The notes under the pieces: generated by a model
Told to the model about the DNA's origin: nothing
The model's database searches: none
What the model saw: the letters and a program-made list of their open reading frames with translations, nothing else
From: a virus
Strand: one strand, 5' to 3'
DNA: 38,450 nt
Virus record (IMG/VR): IMGVR_UViG_3300031565_000146
Span: 1 to 38,450 of that record
Shown: piece after piece, positions 30,001-38,174 of the stretch
Position numbering within the stretch: the first letter of the stretch is position 1
Layout of the letters: every line of letters begins with the position of its first letter
Position numbers and translations under genes: made by a program

Positions 30001-30966
30001 CTGAGTGGGTGAGGTCATCACGACCAAGGTGGCGGAGGGGTAGACGGCGAGGTACTCGGTGACCTGCTCGGTGAAGTTCAGAATGTCCCGAGCAACGTCG
30101 TCACACGACCCCTCGACATTGGTGTCCACCATGAAGGTGAGGCTGGCGCCGCTGCCCGAAGGTGCCGTGAAGTCGAGAGTGATGGCTTCTTGGGGGACAA
30201 GGAAAGTGAAGATGGCTCCGAGATCATCGGCGACGACGAAGCGGAACGAGTTGCCAGCCCCATAACACGAGGGGATGGGACCGTCCGTGTTGTTGGGCAC
30301 CCCGGCTGGATCGGAGATCAAGTTCGCCTGGTTCGAGTCATCGATCTCGAAGGTGTAGGTACCGTCCGCGTTGTCGGTGACGGTGAACCAGACGTTGAGA
30401 TCAGGAACCGTGTCGGTGACTCCCACCTCGTTGGTGTAGCAACTGTCCCCCTCGGGGGGGCAGCACTTGATCATGTAGAGGTCGCCGTAGGCGCAGTCCT
30501 CACAGAAATTGTTGCCCATGAGTGCTTCCTGCAGCCAGCGCAGTCCGTACTCCGCCCCGCAGCAGGTCTTGGCCATCAGCCAGCCCGTGACGGTCATGCA
30601 ACGACCGCCGAGACGCATGGGGCCAAGAGAGCCGCCCGAGATGGCACCCTCTGAGAAGTCGCGACGAATCGTAGAGTCAAAGCCCGTCAACTCGGTGACG
30701 AACAGCCCGGCGAAGTCCTCGGAGTCCGGCACGCCAGAGTCGAACCACGGGGCGTCATCGAGTCGCGGCGACGTGAAGGCGCCATCCTCTCCGGCTCCCT
30801 GGTCGCAGTAGAGGCAGATGGCGTCACAACCGCAGTCAGCGCTGACGACGGTGCTGGGGAGGGCCAACCCAGGGATGCCCGCAGCAGGGTCGCCCTTCAA
30901 GTACGCGACGACGCGCTGGTTGTTCCAGACCTCGGTTGAGTTGAAGTACGCGTAGCCGCCGTACAT
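27058..30966 (-). CDS. Minor tail protein with six SLH units
   Basis: This 1,302-residue protein starts MYGGYAYFNSTEVWNNQRVV. The N-terminal about 430 residues are the distal tail part, with APWFDSGVPDSEDFAGLFV, DGTYTFEID and many Cys pairs. Four copies of a small module follow: CPIDVLHDG..WCPVGW..PPIDC (about residue 430), CIIGLYDDKTWIPLNF..FPPKFC (about 485), CLIRVIYDEG..WEPIRW..PEC (about 640) and CPINIVCD...WEPIGW...FPPENC. A YTVTFFTGV-type beta domain lies between copies 2 and 3. Copy 4 is interrupted by a 360-residue block of six SLH units (714-1072). The C-terminal end returns to cysteine-rich structure. Start ATG 30966 overlaps the tape measure stop (TGATG). SLH domains normally bind cell wall polymers, so this is a strong receptor-binding candidate. 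Confidence 0.88.
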   Translation of the reverse strand: MYGGYAYFNSTEVWNNQRVVAYLKGDPAAGIPGLALPSTVVSADCGCDAICLYCDQGAGEDGAFTSPRLDDAPWFDSGVPDSEDFAGLFVTELTGFDSTIRRDFSEGAISGGSLGPMRLGGRCMTVTGWLMAKTCCGAEYGLRWLQEALMGNNFCEDCAYGDLYMIKCCPPEGDSCYTNEVGVTDTVPDLNVWFTVTDNADGTYTFEIDDSNQANLISDPAGVPNNTDGPIPSCYGAGNSFRFVVADDLGAIFTFLVPQEAITLDFTAPSGSGASLTFMVDTNVEGSCDDVARDILNFTEQVTEYLAVYPSATLVVMTSPTQVRCFETLSGYNPEDYVRLMHRVGITDGPKVIERRGTCCSNDCGCVNIKVQFTLCSEFPYIFSDIDWCIQDQTFDLDNCYCLDLRKLCNSCSTEDATKFVEVETTRPTCPIDVLHDGAWCPVGWDVAEDGCPPIDCSLDINEVVEYDPDENTDCTGSATDDNPCIIGLYDDKTWIPLNFELSDGFPPKFCDLVVLFGGTCGECPETQDEIVEFTVDATGGQWAIFVDANGSVQNVNVNATASAATLQGAIEGLSNIDPGDVLVTGGPGDDGGTTPYTVTFFTGVLGEPASAAGFDVSLSGGASSVSTNVTQEGCVSDNNNCLIRVIYDEGTGSTTWEPIRWSGDLPAFPECDCVEIAEICVIADEGSCPADPTQCPINIVCDTDYLPARCTTRQSWAAFFYRYNGSPPFVPPATPSFPDLLTSNQFYLEIEWAFSVGLLNGYPDGTFRPETPVSRQVAATTYYRDAGSPAFVPPATPSFSDVGTGDGFYLEIEWSHSEGIFLGYPDGTFRPTDCLTRRAAAITFYRYANEYPTFVDVPSTYPFFTEIEWSHDQGIFFGYADSTFQPTNDLLRRTAALTFYREAGSPPFIPPGVPTFLDVPLTDAQYLEIEWVNSVGIMTGVPGPNFLPDTDLSRQAAAVAFYNQNGAPPFVPPAVQTFTDVSPIHPFYLQIEWCAANGIVFGFGDGTFRPTDPTSRQAMASFFYRNAGSPPFVVPIFVPSLPPFFADVPESDTNYLQIQWMHDNGISFGFPNSRSWEPIGWDYDPEGVFPPENCTLYIATVNGAEQDLSPIKQLVEVPYDEFVPDCGPFPVQPPPPTLFTAGECFCEPWEQARVCCTFTNPADWNEATTYVEVQTGSEEMRNLKIEAYRNPFGEKVPCPCDPADDFWDCRDPCATILVPQLPKNSKLIIDSRQRIAQLVLSSGRTVNALRYIFSGDGKPFGWFDIGQCSTFCIVAQADCRNTAADAMVSVGAVGRYVASGW
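27751..28827 (-). repeat. SLH repeat block (six units)
   Basis: Units of about 55-62 residues: each has RQxxAxxFYRxxGSPPFVPP, a FxDV strand, YLEIEW and GYPDGTFRP. Unit 3 is shorter and unit 4 lacks the DGTF box; unit 6 ends early. DNA copies share runs of over 20 identical bases at a spacing of about 186 nt, which points to recent duplication. Confidence 0.85.
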
Positions 30967-33900
30967 CAGATGCGTCCCCGCATGGCTGCCTCATCTCGGG
31001 CACGGATTTCGGCCCTGACCTGTTCCATCGTAACGCCATGGATGTGGTAGGTATTGCCTGGTCCGCCGCCGAGGAAGCCTGCCTCGCCGGGAGCGGGGGA
31101 GGTGGTGGTCGGGACGTTGGTCTGCACGCCAGCGCCCGTCGGGTTCTGGGAGGCCGCCTGAGCGAGAATGGCGAACAGTCCAGACGAGCGAGCCAACTGC
31201 AGCGCTCGGATCGGATTGGTGAGCGGGAGCACGACTTCTGAGCCGCTCTCCCCGAGCAGCGCCACGATCGCGTCGTTGATGATGCCGCCCTTGGCGAGCG
31301 CCGCGTGAACGTGGTTGTGGTGCTGGGCCTCGACCCGAGAGCCATAGGGCTTGTCGCTGCGCCCGCCGGGACCGGAGTAGATCAACTCCTGCAGCGTCCC
31401 ATCGAGGAACGGCCAGAACGCCTGGTTGATCTTGAGCAGACCGGGGGAGTCGTAGTTGGAATCGTTGGGCGCCCCGAAGTCCACGGCCCGTGACGAGGCG
31501 TGATAGGAGGACCCACCAGGCCGGTAGGTCGAGTTGATCAGGTTCGGGATGCCAGCAGCGTTGAGGTACTGGATCAGGTACGGGTACGACCCCGGCCCCT
31601 TGTTCTCGGCGAACGTCTGCTTCCACCCGGCGATGTCGAAGCCCTCGGGGAGCACCCCGGCGGGGACCCCAGCGTTGGCGATCTGCTGGGCCATGTGATC
31701 GGCGAACGAATCCTCGCCGCCTCGAATCCATTGGAGCAGGTCGTCCTTGAACCCCTCGATGGTCCCGGCGACCATATCGACCACGAAGTTGCCAGGGAAC
31801 ATGCCGCGGAAGGTGTCGAGCAGTGGCTTGATCGTGTTGTTGTAGCCCGTCTCCAAGATGGAGGCAGCGACACCTCCGATGACCTCGCGTCCCTTGGCAA
31901 TGGCATCCCCCACGAACTCCTTGCCAGCCTCGAACGGGTTAGGAACCGAGAACCCGCCGATGTTGTATTGGTTGTCACCGAACACCTGCGTGTAGTCACC
32001 GCGCCTGAGCGAGTCCATCTGCTTGGGCGACAGGTTGGCAACGACCTCGGCGGGGATGACGGCTTCCCCCCGCTGCAGGAGAGCCAACTGCTCGTTGCTC
32101 ATCACCGAGTCGCCGATGCGGTGGGTGCGTGAAGCAGCCTCACCGACGATGCCGCCCGTGTGGAACTCCGGCACCGAGCCGATCCTCACCCCGGTGGGCA
32201 TCGGGTTGCCGAGGCCGAACTTGCTGGCGACCTCGTTGACGATTCCAGCGAAGGGGTCCCAGACGTGCTCAAGGACCCAATTGATCGGGCCGCGGAACAC
32301 GTCGGCGATGCCTCGGGCCACGCCCCCGATGGCTTCGGGGATGCCCACGATGAAGTCGATGACTCCCTGGAACACCCCGGTGATCTGGTCCTTCAACCAG
32401 TTGAAGGTCGTGGAGACGACGTTCCAGATCGTCTCGCCTGCAGTCGTGAGGGTGGAGGCGATGCGGCCGGGGAGTTCTGAGAAGAAGGTCCAGACCCCAT
32501 CCACGATGTCGGAGAAGCGGGCCTTCAACCAATCGAAGGTGGCAGAGATCCCGTTCCAGATCGTCTCGCCAGCGGTGGCCAAGAAGGACACCACGCGGCC
32601 GGGCAACTCTTGGAAGAAGGTCACCACACCATCAACGAGGTTCAAGAACTGATCCTTCAACCAGCCCCACGAAGTCTGGATTGCGTTCCAGATGAACTCG
32701 CCAGCGGTGCTGAGGAACCCGACAATCTGACCAGGCAACTCCTCGGCGAAGCCCACGACGGCCCAGAAGATGTCGTGAATCTGGTCCCGCAGCCACTCCC
32801 ACGAGGTCTTGACTGCCTCCCAGATGAACTCCCCAATGCCCGCCAGGAGTTCGACAATCTTGCCGGGCATCTCAGTGAAGAAGGTCCACAACCACTCCCA
32901 CACGGTGGGCCACGCCTCGGCGATGAAGTTGACCGCCGTCTGGAAGGCGGTCCAGATGAACTCGCCGAGTCCGGTCAGCAGATTCCAGATGGTTCCAGGG
33001 AGGCCGGTGAAGAAGTCCCACAGCCAGCCCCACAGGGTCGCGTAGAGGCCAGCCACGAACCGAACGGCCGCCTGGAAGGCATCCCACAACTTGGGACCGA
33101 GATCCTGCAACCAACCCCAGATCATGCCGGGCAAGTCCATAATGAACTTCGCAGAAGCGATGAACCCGTCAACGAAGGTGAGGATCACGAGGCGGGCAAC
33201 ACCGAAGAACCCTGCCAGCAGGGTTTCAGCGGTCGCGAGGAAGGCGTCCCACATCATGCCAGGGAGTGACTTCATGAAGTCCCAGATGGCGGGGACAGCG
33301 ATACTCAACCCCTGCAGGATCAGCCCAAGGATCGCCCCGCCAACCTCCCACAGCCCGCTGGCGATCGATCCAACGATATTGACCAACTGAACGGGGAGGC
33401 TGAGGAACAAGTCGAGCAGGCCGCCGAACTTGCCGTTGGCGGCGTCGATGATGAACCCGACGATGGCCTCACCGACCGCCCACACGGCATTCATGATGGT
33501 GCCGGGAAGGCCGGTGAAGAAGTCGATGACGCGGGGGCCGAACTCCACGAACGCTCCCACGAGGAGACCGGCGGCGTCCCCCATGAAGGACAGGATCTTG
33601 CCAGGCAACTCGGCGAACCAATTGAAGATCAGGGGGCCGTTGGTCGTCAGCCACTCGATGGCGCGCGGGATGAACTCGCCGATGGCGCTGACGATGCGGG
33701 GGATGACCTCAGTGATGATCAGGTAGGGGATGCCCACCAAGGCGGCGACGATGCCAATACCGATCCACTTGAGGGCGTTGAGCAACATCCCCGGACCGTT
33801 CTCCTTGAGCCAATCAAAGGCGGACCCAAGGGCATCGAGCAGCGCGGTCCCGATGCGAGGCACCCACTCGCTGAGGAACTCACCAATGCGGCCGAACGCA

Positions 33901-36900
33901 CCGCCGATCATCTCGGCCAGGCTGATAGCGATGCTGCCGATGAACTCCGGGGAGTTGGAGATCGCATCCGCGATGGAGGAGAAGATGGACGAGATGAGGT
34001 CGGGGAGGCGATCGAGGAACTCGGTCACCTTCGATGGCAGCGTGTCGAACACGAACCGGAAGATGTCCACGAACCGATCGATCAGCCACCCACCGACAGG
34101 GCCAACAAGGTCACCGATCAGGCTGACGGACTCAGTGATGACCGTCCACAGCAACTTGCCCATCTCGACAGCCAGGGTCCCGATGAACTGACCCAAGCCC
34201 ACGATCATGTTGAGCAGGCCCTCGATGATGGTGGGTCCGTACTCCAAGACGGCGTTGAAGATGGCGACGCCCGCCTGGGGCAGCCACTCGGTGAACAGCG
34301 TGTTGAGTCCTCCCAGCAACGCTCCGCCGATGGAGGCCAAGTTGCCAACGAGCCACTCGATGGCTCCGCTGATCGCGTTGAGCAGGAACTCGCCGATCTT
34401 CTGGATGAGGGACTGCTCGTCCTCCGGCCCCGGAGCGACGGCTTCGCCGATGGCGTTGCCCGCCCCCGACGCGGCCGCTCCCCCGCCACCCGTGATGGCA
34501 TCCCAGATGATGCTGGGGAGATCGCGCAGGAAGTCGAACCCAGCGACGATCCAGCCGCGCAGCGTCTCTCCGATGTCGGGCAACTGATCGCCCAGGTTGG
34601 AGAAGAAGTCTCCGATCGAAGGGAGCACCTGGCCGAACACGAAGTTCAGAGCGTCGCCGAGTGCGGTGGGGAGCGTCGAGGTGATGAAGTTCCAGATGGC
34701 GTCGCCGACAGCGCCAGCGGCGTTGGACAGCCATCCCCAAGCGGCGCCGAACGCGTCCGCCAGGATCGGCCCGAGGAAGGCTCCCAGGTCACCGAGCAGG
34801 CCGGGGATCTGCTGCAGCGCTCCCCAGATGGCGCTCCCAAGGGTGGAAAGCATCTCGGGCACGCTGGTTACGAAGTCGCGGATGCCGCTGCCGATGTCGC
34901 CGAGGGAGTTCTCGATCATCTCCCATGCGGCGCCGAAGGCTTCGGTGACGCGCCCCCAACCCTCGGAGATCATGTCCAGGTCGAGAGAGAAGATGCCCTT
35001 GAGGATGTCGAACAGACCGCCGAGCGCTCCCGTCAATCCGTTGACGATGCCCCGCAGGAGGTCAAAGACCGGCCCGATGATCGGGATGTTGCCGAAGGCT
35101 TCGAGGATGGTGTCCACGAAGGCGCCCAGCATCCGACTGACCTCGGCCGTCAGGCCAGAGACGCCGCCGAGGATTCCGGTGACCAGACCATCGAACACCT
35201 GCTGCAGTCCGCCAACGATCTGATCGCCGTCGAGGTGGAAGATGCCAGCGATGATGTTCCAAAGGCCCCTCAGCGTGTCCGCCACGCCCGAGAAGATTTC
35301 TTGGATGTTCTGCCAAGCCCCCTGCACGGCCTGGCGGAACTCCTCGGATCGCTCGTAGACCGTCTTGATGAGAACGCCGACGGCGATGACAGCGATGGCG
35401 ATGACCGCGGCGGTGGCCGCAACGCTGGTTCCGATGGCGGCGGCCACGCCAGCAAACCCACCACCAGCGGTGGTGAAGGCGGTAGACATGACGGTCCATG
35501 CTGCGATCATGGCATCGACGCCAGCGGCAGCATTGAACAGGGCGATAGCGGCCTTGTCGATGGCCACCCCAATGGCCGCCGCTCCCTTGACGTACAGGAA
35601 GGCGGCCCCCAGGCCATACAACACGGGGATCATGTTGTCGCTGATGAAGTCCGCCAAGGGGATCAGCGCGGGGAGCAGCAACTCGATCACATCGAGGAAC
35701 AGATCCGCTGCTTCCCATGCCACCTTGAACGCCGCGTAGAGGATCGTTCCGACGATCGGGGCAAGAGTCTTGGCGGTCTCGTAGAGACCCTGCAGGATCG
35801 GAACGCCAACGTCGCGGAGGAGGGCGAATAGGTCCGCCCCAACTCGGGCGAGTCCCTCCATCGCCGGAACGCCATACTGCTGGATCAGGCCGAATGCCCT
35901 CTCCGCGGCCGTGCCAATCGCGTCGAGGATCTCGTCAAGCCGACCGCTCTGCACGAAGTCGTTGATCCTGTCGGCGAGAGTCTGGATGATCGGGGCCAGG
36001 TTGTCGCCGATCTCCTTGAACAAGGAGTTGGCGTTGCCCTTGGTGTCGGCGAACCAGCCCTTCACTCGCTCCAAGACGGGACCGAGGGCGTCGCCGAAAG
36101 CCTCCACGAGTGAACTGATCGCCTCGCGCAGATCCTCCGACGATCGGTAGAGCAGCACGAAGAAGCCGACCGCTGCAGCCACGGCGGCTGCGATGGTCAG
36201 GAGGACCGGGTGGAACTCGGAGATGAACAGCAGTGCTCGGAAGGACTTGACCAGACCACCCAGGGTCTTGGTCATGATGCCCATGATCAGACTCACCGGC
36301 CCCATGGCCGCGAGGAGTGCTCCGAGAACGAACACGAACTTGAAGATTTCGGGGTTGGTGTCCGACATCTTCTTCACCCAATCGGCGATCTTGGATGCCA
36401 TGTCGGTGAAGAAGTCGAGGACGCCGGACTCACCGATGGAGATGGCGAGGTCGATGAGGGCGTTCTTGAGCATCAAGAACTGAATGGTGGCGCTCTCGCC
36501 GATCGTGTCGGCCATCCTCTGGGCTGAACCGCCAGCCAACTCCAACTCGGCGGTGAACTCGCGCAACTTGGCGGGGGTCTGACCCATGAGGCCCAAGAGG
36601 CCGGGACCAGCGCGCTGGCCGAACAACTTCATGATGTCGCCGGTACGGGCGCCCTTGACGCGCAACTCCTCGATCACGTCGGCGAGGGGGATCATGTTGC
36701 CGGTGGAGTCGAAGATTTGCAGGTCGAGGCGACCGTAGGTGTCCTTCAAGTCCTCCACCGACGACCCGGTGGCGGACAGCGCCTCGTTCATCTGCTGAGT
36801 CGTGATCTGTCCGGCATCCACCAGAGAGAGAAGTTCGCGACGCGTGTCCTCAAGACTCACGTCGTCAGCCTGAGCGAATGCCTCCTCCACCGAGAGGCCG

Positions 36901-37784
36901 AACTTGGTGAAGATTTCCTCGCTCCGCTGCGTCGGGATAGCCAGGCGGGTGATGATGCCTCGAAGGGCCGTGCCGCCCACGGTGGCGTCGAAGCCCGACT
37001 GAGCCAACAGGCCGAGGGCGGCCGCGGTCTCCTCGAAGGAGAGGCCAGCCTGAGAGGCGACGGGACCGGCGTAACGGAAGGCGTCGGTGAGGCCCGTGAT
37101 GTCGGTGGTGGTGAGGGCCGAGGTCTTGGCGATCACGTCGGTGAGACGCTCGAACTCGCCAGCCAGGCCGCCCATGTCGGACTTCATGCCGCCGAAGATC
37201 GACTCGCCTCCCTCACCCAGCGTTCCACCGAAGCCGGTGAACACCTGGATGAGTCGATCCGAAGCGTCGGCGAGAGAGATGCTCTCAGCCGTAGCCACGT
37301 TGATGACCGCGGGCATCGTGGCGATGATGGCCTGGACATCAAGACCGGCGCGGGCCAGGTCGGTGAAGCCCTGAGCGACCTCGATGGCCGAGAACTTGCC
37401 CTGTCGCCCGAACTCGCGAGCGGCGTCCGACAGGTCCTCGTAGAACTTGACGCCCTCGACCGTGTTGAGGTCGATCTCAGAGACGGCGGCGACCGTGCGA
37501 ACAGCCTCATCGAAGTCAGCCGCAGCGCCGATCGACGCCTGAGCCATGCGGATCAGGGGTCGGGTGACGCCGTAGGTCATCGCAAGACCCGTCTGGGTCA
37601 TGCGCGTTCCGGCTCGGGTGAGGTTGTCGCCCAGGGTGGTCAGTTGCGCGTTGAGTCCACCGAGGTTTCCCGTGGCGGCGCCAGCCTGGCCGCCAAGGCC
37701 ACGCAGTTGGCCCTGCAGGGTCGCCGCGAACCCCGACGTGTCGGGGATGATCCGAATAGTTGCAGAACCGACGACCTCAGGCAT
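30966..37784 (-). CDS. Tape measure protein with C-terminal M15-like peptidase
   Basis: This 2,272-residue protein sets tail length. It starts MPEVVGSATIRIIPDTSGFA and has the tail-tape-measure signature domain in the first about 400 residues (RMAQASIGAAADFDEAVRTV, AREFGRQGKFSAIEVAQGFT, SFEETAAALGLLAQSGFDAT, VGGTALRGIITRLAIPTQRS). A very long alpha-helical, hydrophobic centre follows, with regular W/F positions and an exact 44-residue repeat block (see repeat entry). Near the end, residues about 2065-2165 form an M15-like peptidase: YRPGGSSYHASSRAVDFGAP with the His and Asp ligands, then QHHNHVHAALAKGG. The peptidase could open the cell wall during DNA entry. ATG 37784 is the only start without large overlap. 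Confidence 0.93.
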   Translation of the reverse strand: MPEVVGSATIRIIPDTSGFAATLQGQLRGLGGQAGAATGNLGGLNAQLTTLGDNLTRAGTRMTQTGLAMTYGVTRPLIRMAQASIGAAADFDEAVRTVAAVSEIDLNTVEGVKFYEDLSDAAREFGRQGKFSAIEVAQGFTDLARAGLDVQAIIATMPAVINVATAESISLADASDRLIQVFTGFGGTLGEGGESIFGGMKSDMGGLAGEFERLTDVIAKTSALTTTDITGLTDAFRYAGPVASQAGLSFEETAAALGLLAQSGFDATVGGTALRGIITRLAIPTQRSEEIFTKFGLSVEEAFAQADDVSLEDTRRELLSLVDAGQITTQQMNEALSATGSSVEDLKDTYGRLDLQIFDSTGNMIPLADVIEELRVKGARTGDIMKLFGQRAGPGLLGLMGQTPAKLREFTAELELAGGSAQRMADTIGESATIQFLMLKNALIDLAISIGESGVLDFFTDMASKIADWVKKMSDTNPEIFKFVFVLGALLAAMGPVSLIMGIMTKTLGGLVKSFRALLFISEFHPVLLTIAAAVAAAVGFFVLLYRSSEDLREAISSLVEAFGDALGPVLERVKGWFADTKGNANSLFKEIGDNLAPIIQTLADRINDFVQSGRLDEILDAIGTAAERAFGLIQQYGVPAMEGLARVGADLFALLRDVGVPILQGLYETAKTLAPIVGTILYAAFKVAWEAADLFLDVIELLLPALIPLADFISDNMIPVLYGLGAAFLYVKGAAAIGVAIDKAAIALFNAAAGVDAMIAAWTVMSTAFTTAGGGFAGVAAAIGTSVAATAAVIAIAVIAVGVLIKTVYERSEEFRQAVQGAWQNIQEIFSGVADTLRGLWNIIAGIFHLDGDQIVGGLQQVFDGLVTGILGGVSGLTAEVSRMLGAFVDTILEAFGNIPIIGPVFDLLRGIVNGLTGALGGLFDILKGIFSLDLDMISEGWGRVTEAFGAAWEMIENSLGDIGSGIRDFVTSVPEMLSTLGSAIWGALQQIPGLLGDLGAFLGPILADAFGAAWGWLSNAAGAVGDAIWNFITSTLPTALGDALNFVFGQVLPSIGDFFSNLGDQLPDIGETLRGWIVAGFDFLRDLPSIIWDAITGGGGAAASGAGNAIGEAVAPGPEDEQSLIQKIGEFLLNAISGAIEWLVGNLASIGGALLGGLNTLFTEWLPQAGVAIFNAVLEYGPTIIEGLLNMIVGLGQFIGTLAVEMGKLLWTVITESVSLIGDLVGPVGGWLIDRFVDIFRFVFDTLPSKVTEFLDRLPDLISSIFSSIADAISNSPEFIGSIAISLAEMIGGAFGRIGEFLSEWVPRIGTALLDALGSAFDWLKENGPGMLLNALKWIGIGIVAALVGIPYLIITEVIPRIVSAIGEFIPRAIEWLTTNGPLIFNWFAELPGKILSFMGDAAGLLVGAFVEFGPRVIDFFTGLPGTIMNAVWAVGEAIVGFIIDAANGKFGGLLDLFLSLPVQLVNIVGSIASGLWEVGGAILGLILQGLSIAVPAIWDFMKSLPGMMWDAFLATAETLLAGFFGVARLVILTFVDGFIASAKFIMDLPGMIWGWLQDLGPKLWDAFQAAVRFVAGLYATLWGWLWDFFTGLPGTIWNLLTGLGEFIWTAFQTAVNFIAEAWPTVWEWLWTFFTEMPGKIVELLAGIGEFIWEAVKTSWEWLRDQIHDIFWAVVGFAEELPGQIVGFLSTAGEFIWNAIQTSWGWLKDQFLNLVDGVVTFFQELPGRVVSFLATAGETIWNGISATFDWLKARFSDIVDGVWTFFSELPGRIASTLTTAGETIWNVVSTTFNWLKDQITGVFQGVIDFIVGIPEAIGGVARGIADVFRGPINWVLEHVWDPFAGIVNEVASKFGLGNPMPTGVRIGSVPEFHTGGIVGEAASRTHRIGDSVMSNEQLALLQRGEAVIPAEVVANLSPKQMDSLRRGDYTQVFGDNQYNIGGFSVPNPFEAGKEFVGDAIAKGREVIGGVAASILETGYNNTIKPLLDTFRGMFPGNFVVDMVAGTIEGFKDDLLQWIRGGEDSFADHMAQQIANAGVPAGVLPEGFDIAGWKQTFAENKGPGSYPYLIQYLNAAGIPNLINSTYRPGGSSYHASSRAVDFGAPNDSNYDSPGLLKINQAFWPFLDGTLQELIYSGPGGRSDKPYGSRVEAQHHNHVHAALAKGGIINDAIVALLGESGSEVVLPLTNPIRALQLARSSGLFAILAQAASQNPTGAGVQTNVPTTTSPAPGEAGFLGGGPGNTYHIHGVTMEQVRAEIRARDEAAMRGRI
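32343..33398 (-). repeat. Eight 44-residue tape measure units
   Basis: Eight consecutive units of exactly 44 residues (132 nt) each begin with LP or MP plus G/V: LPVQLV, LPGMMW, LPGMIW, LPGTIW, MPGKIV, LPGQIV, LPGRVV, LPGRIA. Conserved W and F fall at fixed places (for example W17 and W24/W26). No unit has an insertion or deletion. Preceding LPG units are 37 and 33 residues long. Confidence 0.85.
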
Positions 37785-37817
37785 GGCGCCCCATCACGAA
37801 AACGAGAATCCCTTCCC

Positions 37818-37823
37818 AGAGTA
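37818..37823 (-). promoter_or_regulatory. Possible -10 element upstream of the tape measure gene
   Basis: TACTCT on the - strand within GGGGTACTACTCTG. The same TACTCTG follows GGGG at the endolysin promoter (3937-3947). No GTCAC box at the usual spacing and no clear -35. The 57-bp gap is the only break between chaperone and tape measure genes. Confidence 0.3.
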
Positions 37824-37841
37824 GTACCCCTGGGACCCCGT

Positions 37842-38174
37842 TTACCGCGTGACCACGTTGTTCAGTGTGTGCTGGTCGGCGAAGGGGTCCTCGTCGTCGT
37901 CCCACCATGACGGCGCCTCCATGCCCTGCATCGAGGCGGGCAAGGACGGATCATCGATGACGACTCCACCACCAGAGCCGATCTTACCCTCAAGGGCGGC
38001 GTTGACCTTCTTGCGTCCATCCTGATCGGCCCACGACAGCAGGTCCGCGTAGACGAAGTTCAGCAGTTCGAGGACGGATACTTGAGCAAGCCTGCGCCCG
38101 CTGTGGACGAACTTCCCGTCCACTTCATGCGCGTTAGCCAGCGTCCACAGCGCGAGGCCGAGGACTACTCGGTA
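37842..38174 (-). CDS. Tail assembly chaperone, frameshifted (T-like) part
   Basis: The -1 frame after the G-like chaperone reads YRVVLGLALWTLANAHEVDG, KFVHSGRRLAQVSVLELLNF, VYADLLSWADQDGRKKVNAA and ends WWDDDEDPFADQHTLNNVVTR. Only a GTG at 38123 could start it alone, yet clear coding text lies upstream of that codon, so it is most likely made by a -1 ribosomal frameshift as in phage lambda G-GT. The shift must occur between the -1 frame stop at 38205 and the G stop at 38165. A slip at CCT (38174-38176) to CCC would give GGRP-YRVVL. The coordinates start at the first codon after that slip. It lies directly before the tape measure gene, as expected. Confidence 0.75.
   Translation of the reverse strand, partial: YRVVLGLALWTLANAHEVDGKFVHSGRRLAQVSVLELLNFVYADLLSWADQDGRKKVNAALEGKIGSGGGVVIDDPSLPASMQGMEAPSWWDDDEDPFADQHTLNNVVTR

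Noticed and set aside
32343-33398. Regular 132-bp repeats as a possible CRISPR-like array or origin iterons
   Set aside because: They are in frame with the tape measure protein and conserved at protein rather than DNA level.
37845-37870. A GTCAC box on the - strand upstream of the tape measure gene
   Set aside because: No TANNNT hexamer at the ten-base spacing; the nearby TACTCT is at another distance.
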